DNA of 7,926 nucleotides from Bacteroidales bacterium (GTDB taxonomy: Bacteria; Bacteroidota; Bacteroidia; Bacteroidales; 4484-276): positions 1 to 7,926 of the forward strand of contig JAOZRY010000117.1 of the NCBI GenBank assembly GCA_029939965.1, given 5' to 3'. Numbering within the stretch: position 1 is the stretch's first letter; every line of letters begins with the position of its first letter. The translations under genes and the position numbers were made by a program. Of the stretch, positions 6,945 through 7,926 are shown piece after piece. Below the pieces are notes generated by a model. It did not search any database. It saw only the letters and a program-made list of their open reading frames with translations, and was not told the DNA's origin.

Positions 6945-7688
6945 TTATTGGTTGTCGATTCCGTTGGGGTTGGTTTCGATAAAAGTTTCCTGCCCGATAA
7001 TTCTTCCATTTTTATAATATTTAATGCTTATTGGTTTGCCCTTATCATTAAAATATTCCCATTTTCCGATCATTAAACCTTTCTGATATTTTCCGGTTGA
7101 TTGAATTTTGCCATTACCATGATAAAATAAAATAGTATCGTTTAGTGTGTCATTTGCGTAAATAGCATCGGTTTTCAACTGGCCGCTTTTATAAAATTGT
7201 AACCACTTTCCGTTTTTTAACCCATCGTTGTAGTAGCATATTTCGCAAGTATCGCCACTTTGGTAAAAGGTAATATACTCACCGCTGAGAATATTGTTTT
7301 TATAATTCTCCTTGGTTAGTATCTGCCCGTAGGTGTCGTAGAATTTCCACACACTATCTTTTTGTCTGTTCACATATTGCCCCTCCGACATTTTTTGGCC
7401 GTTTTTGTGGTACGTGGTTGTAAACGAATTTTTGCCATAGTTGGAGAATTGTGAAGTTGCTTTAAGTTTTCGATTATCGTAATAATATTTAAACTCTCCA
7501 ATGGGAACACCATCTTTAAATATCCCTTCATAAACCTTTTGTCCATAATTATCTTTCATTATCCAGTGTCCCTGCTTCAAACTATCGGCATCTGTTTTAT
7601 TTGTTGTGGTAGTGGATTGCGCCGTTGAGGATTGGAAAGAGAAAATCCCGGCACAAAGTATCAGTAAAATTTTTGCGATATTCATCAT
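6945..7688 (-). CDS. Secreted MORN-repeat protein (YwqK-antitoxin-like family)
   Basis: This 247-residue protein begins with a signal peptide (about 1-24, with hydrophobic core ILLILCAGIFSF and likely cleavage near STAQS). The cysteine at residue 12 does not fit a lipobox because Leu precedes it. The rest is about eight imperfect repeats of 21-24 residues of MORN_2 type, roughly residues 37-230, with recurring G.W..Y...G....E..Y.NG elements; examples are HKNGQKMSEGQY, NDGLKNGKWLQFYKSGQLK and KGLMIGKWEYFNDKGKPI. Such proteins are often annotated 'toxin-antitoxin system YwqK family antitoxin', but the signal peptide and the lack of any toxin gene beside it argue against that role. A beta-hairpin repeat scaffold at the cell envelope is more likely; its partner is unknown. 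There are two adjacent ATGs (7688 and 7685). It stands alone, with an octamer array 31 bases upstream. Confidence 0.88.
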   Translation of the reverse strand: MMNIAKILLILCAGIFSFQSSTAQSTTTTNKTDADSLKQGHWIMKDNYGQKVYEGIFKDGVPIGEFKYYYDNRKLKATSQFSNYGKNSFTTTYHKNGQKMSEGQYVNRQKDSVWKFYDTYGQILTKENYKNNILSGEYITFYQSGDTCEICYYNDGLKNGKWLQFYKSGQLKTDAIYANDTLNDTILFYHGNGKIQSTGKYQKGLMIGKWEYFNDKGKPISIKYYKNGRIIGQETFIETNPNGIDNQ

Positions 7689-7712
7689 CTGTTTATTTTT
7701 TAGGTTCTGCTG

Positions 7713-7743
7713 CGAATTTAATGCTAAAATGATTCAATGCTAA
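7713..7743 (-). promoter_or_regulatory. Candidate promoter of the MORN-repeat gene at the edge of the octamer array
   Basis: On the minus strand TAAATTCG (7720-7713) matches the TAnnTTTG -7 box with one mismatch. Nineteen bases upstream is TTAG (7743-7740), one mismatch from the TTTG -33 element. The spacing is what Bacteroidota promoters use, and the box lies 24 bases before the ATG at 7688. The -33 half and the spacer lie inside the first three octamers of the array. Both boxes are imperfect, so this is a candidate only. Confidence 0.3.
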
Positions 7744-7926
7744 AATGATTCAATGGTACAATGCTTAAATGCTAAAATGATTCAATGCTAAAATGATTCA
7801 ATGTTAAAATGCTAAAATGATTCAATGCTAAAATGATTCAATGTTAAAATGGTTCAATGGTACAATGCTTAAATGCTAAAATGATTCAATGGTACAATGC
7901 TTAAATGCTAAAATGATTCAATGCTA
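7720..7926. repeat. AATGNTNN octamer tandem array, continuing past the window
   Basis: Twenty-five complete 8-bp units plus 7 bases of a 26th lie in perfect phase with no indel. Every unit starts with AATG and has T at position 6. Six variants occur: AATGCTAA (8 copies), AATGATTC (8), AATGGTAC (3), AATGCTTA (3), AATGTTAA (2) and AATGGTTC (1). AATGCTAA is always followed by AATGATTC. Larger duplications are nested inside: a 40-bp block repeated at 7768-7807 and 7808-7847, and a 32-bp block at 7752-7783, 7856-7887 and 7888-7919. Stop codons occur on both strands and the period is not a multiple of three, so it is non-coding. There are no inverted repeats or unique spacers, so it is not CRISPR or attC. 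The right end is not seen. Confidence 0.97.

Noticed and set aside
7720..7926. Octamer array as CRISPR, integron attC array or repetitive coding sequence
   Set aside because: No unique spacers, no palindromic repeat, period of 8 with stops in all frames on both strands.

Overview
The window looks like ordinary chromosome of a member of the Bacteroidota. It is AT-rich, its genes lack Shine-Dalgarno-like leaders, and one gene is preceded by a clean TAnnTTTG -7 box, which is the Bacteroidota primary promoter element. The protein families (MacB-type permease pairs, a periplasmic MORN/YwqK-like protein ending its signal peptide in 'TAQ', an A/T-rich signal-anchor phosphoesterase) fit a marine or gut Bacteroidales/Marinilabiliales-type organism. 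That finer placement is inference.

Positions 1-2719 (+ strand) are the end of an ABC efflux cluster. They hold the last 12 codons of one MacB-like permease, a complete second MacB-like permease, and a MacA/HlyD-like periplasmic adaptor. The two permeases end in nearly the same peptide (SIKP[VI]DALRDE), so they are paralogues. The 217-bp gap between them is filled with tandem heptamers: a G-rich GAAGGGA array with the form of a G-quadruplex motif, then an AT-rich CGAATAA to CTAATAT array that runs almost to the start codon. A decayed version of the AT-rich array lies before the adaptor gene. No ATPase or TolC-like gene is in view.

Positions 2849-6177 (- strand) are a likely two-gene operon: a Sad/YneI-type succinate-semialdehyde dehydrogenase followed 26 bp later by a membrane-anchored metallophosphoesterase with a purple-acid-phosphatase-like fold but altered metal motifs. 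Upstream and divergent, 6246-6893 (+) encodes a small HAD-superfamily phosphatase with a DWNGT motif. It converges on a secreted MORN-repeat protein at 6945-7688 (-).

The right edge (7720-7926) is a perfectly phased array of 25 octamers plus 7 bases. Every unit begins AATG and has T at position 6, with nested higher-order duplications. It lies just upstream of the MORN-repeat gene, where its first units may supply part of a promoter, and it runs off the window.

The protein-coding genes are all recognisable families. The unexplained material is the non-coding tandem arrays with periods of 7 and 8. No mobile element, CRISPR array, tRNA or rRNA was seen.
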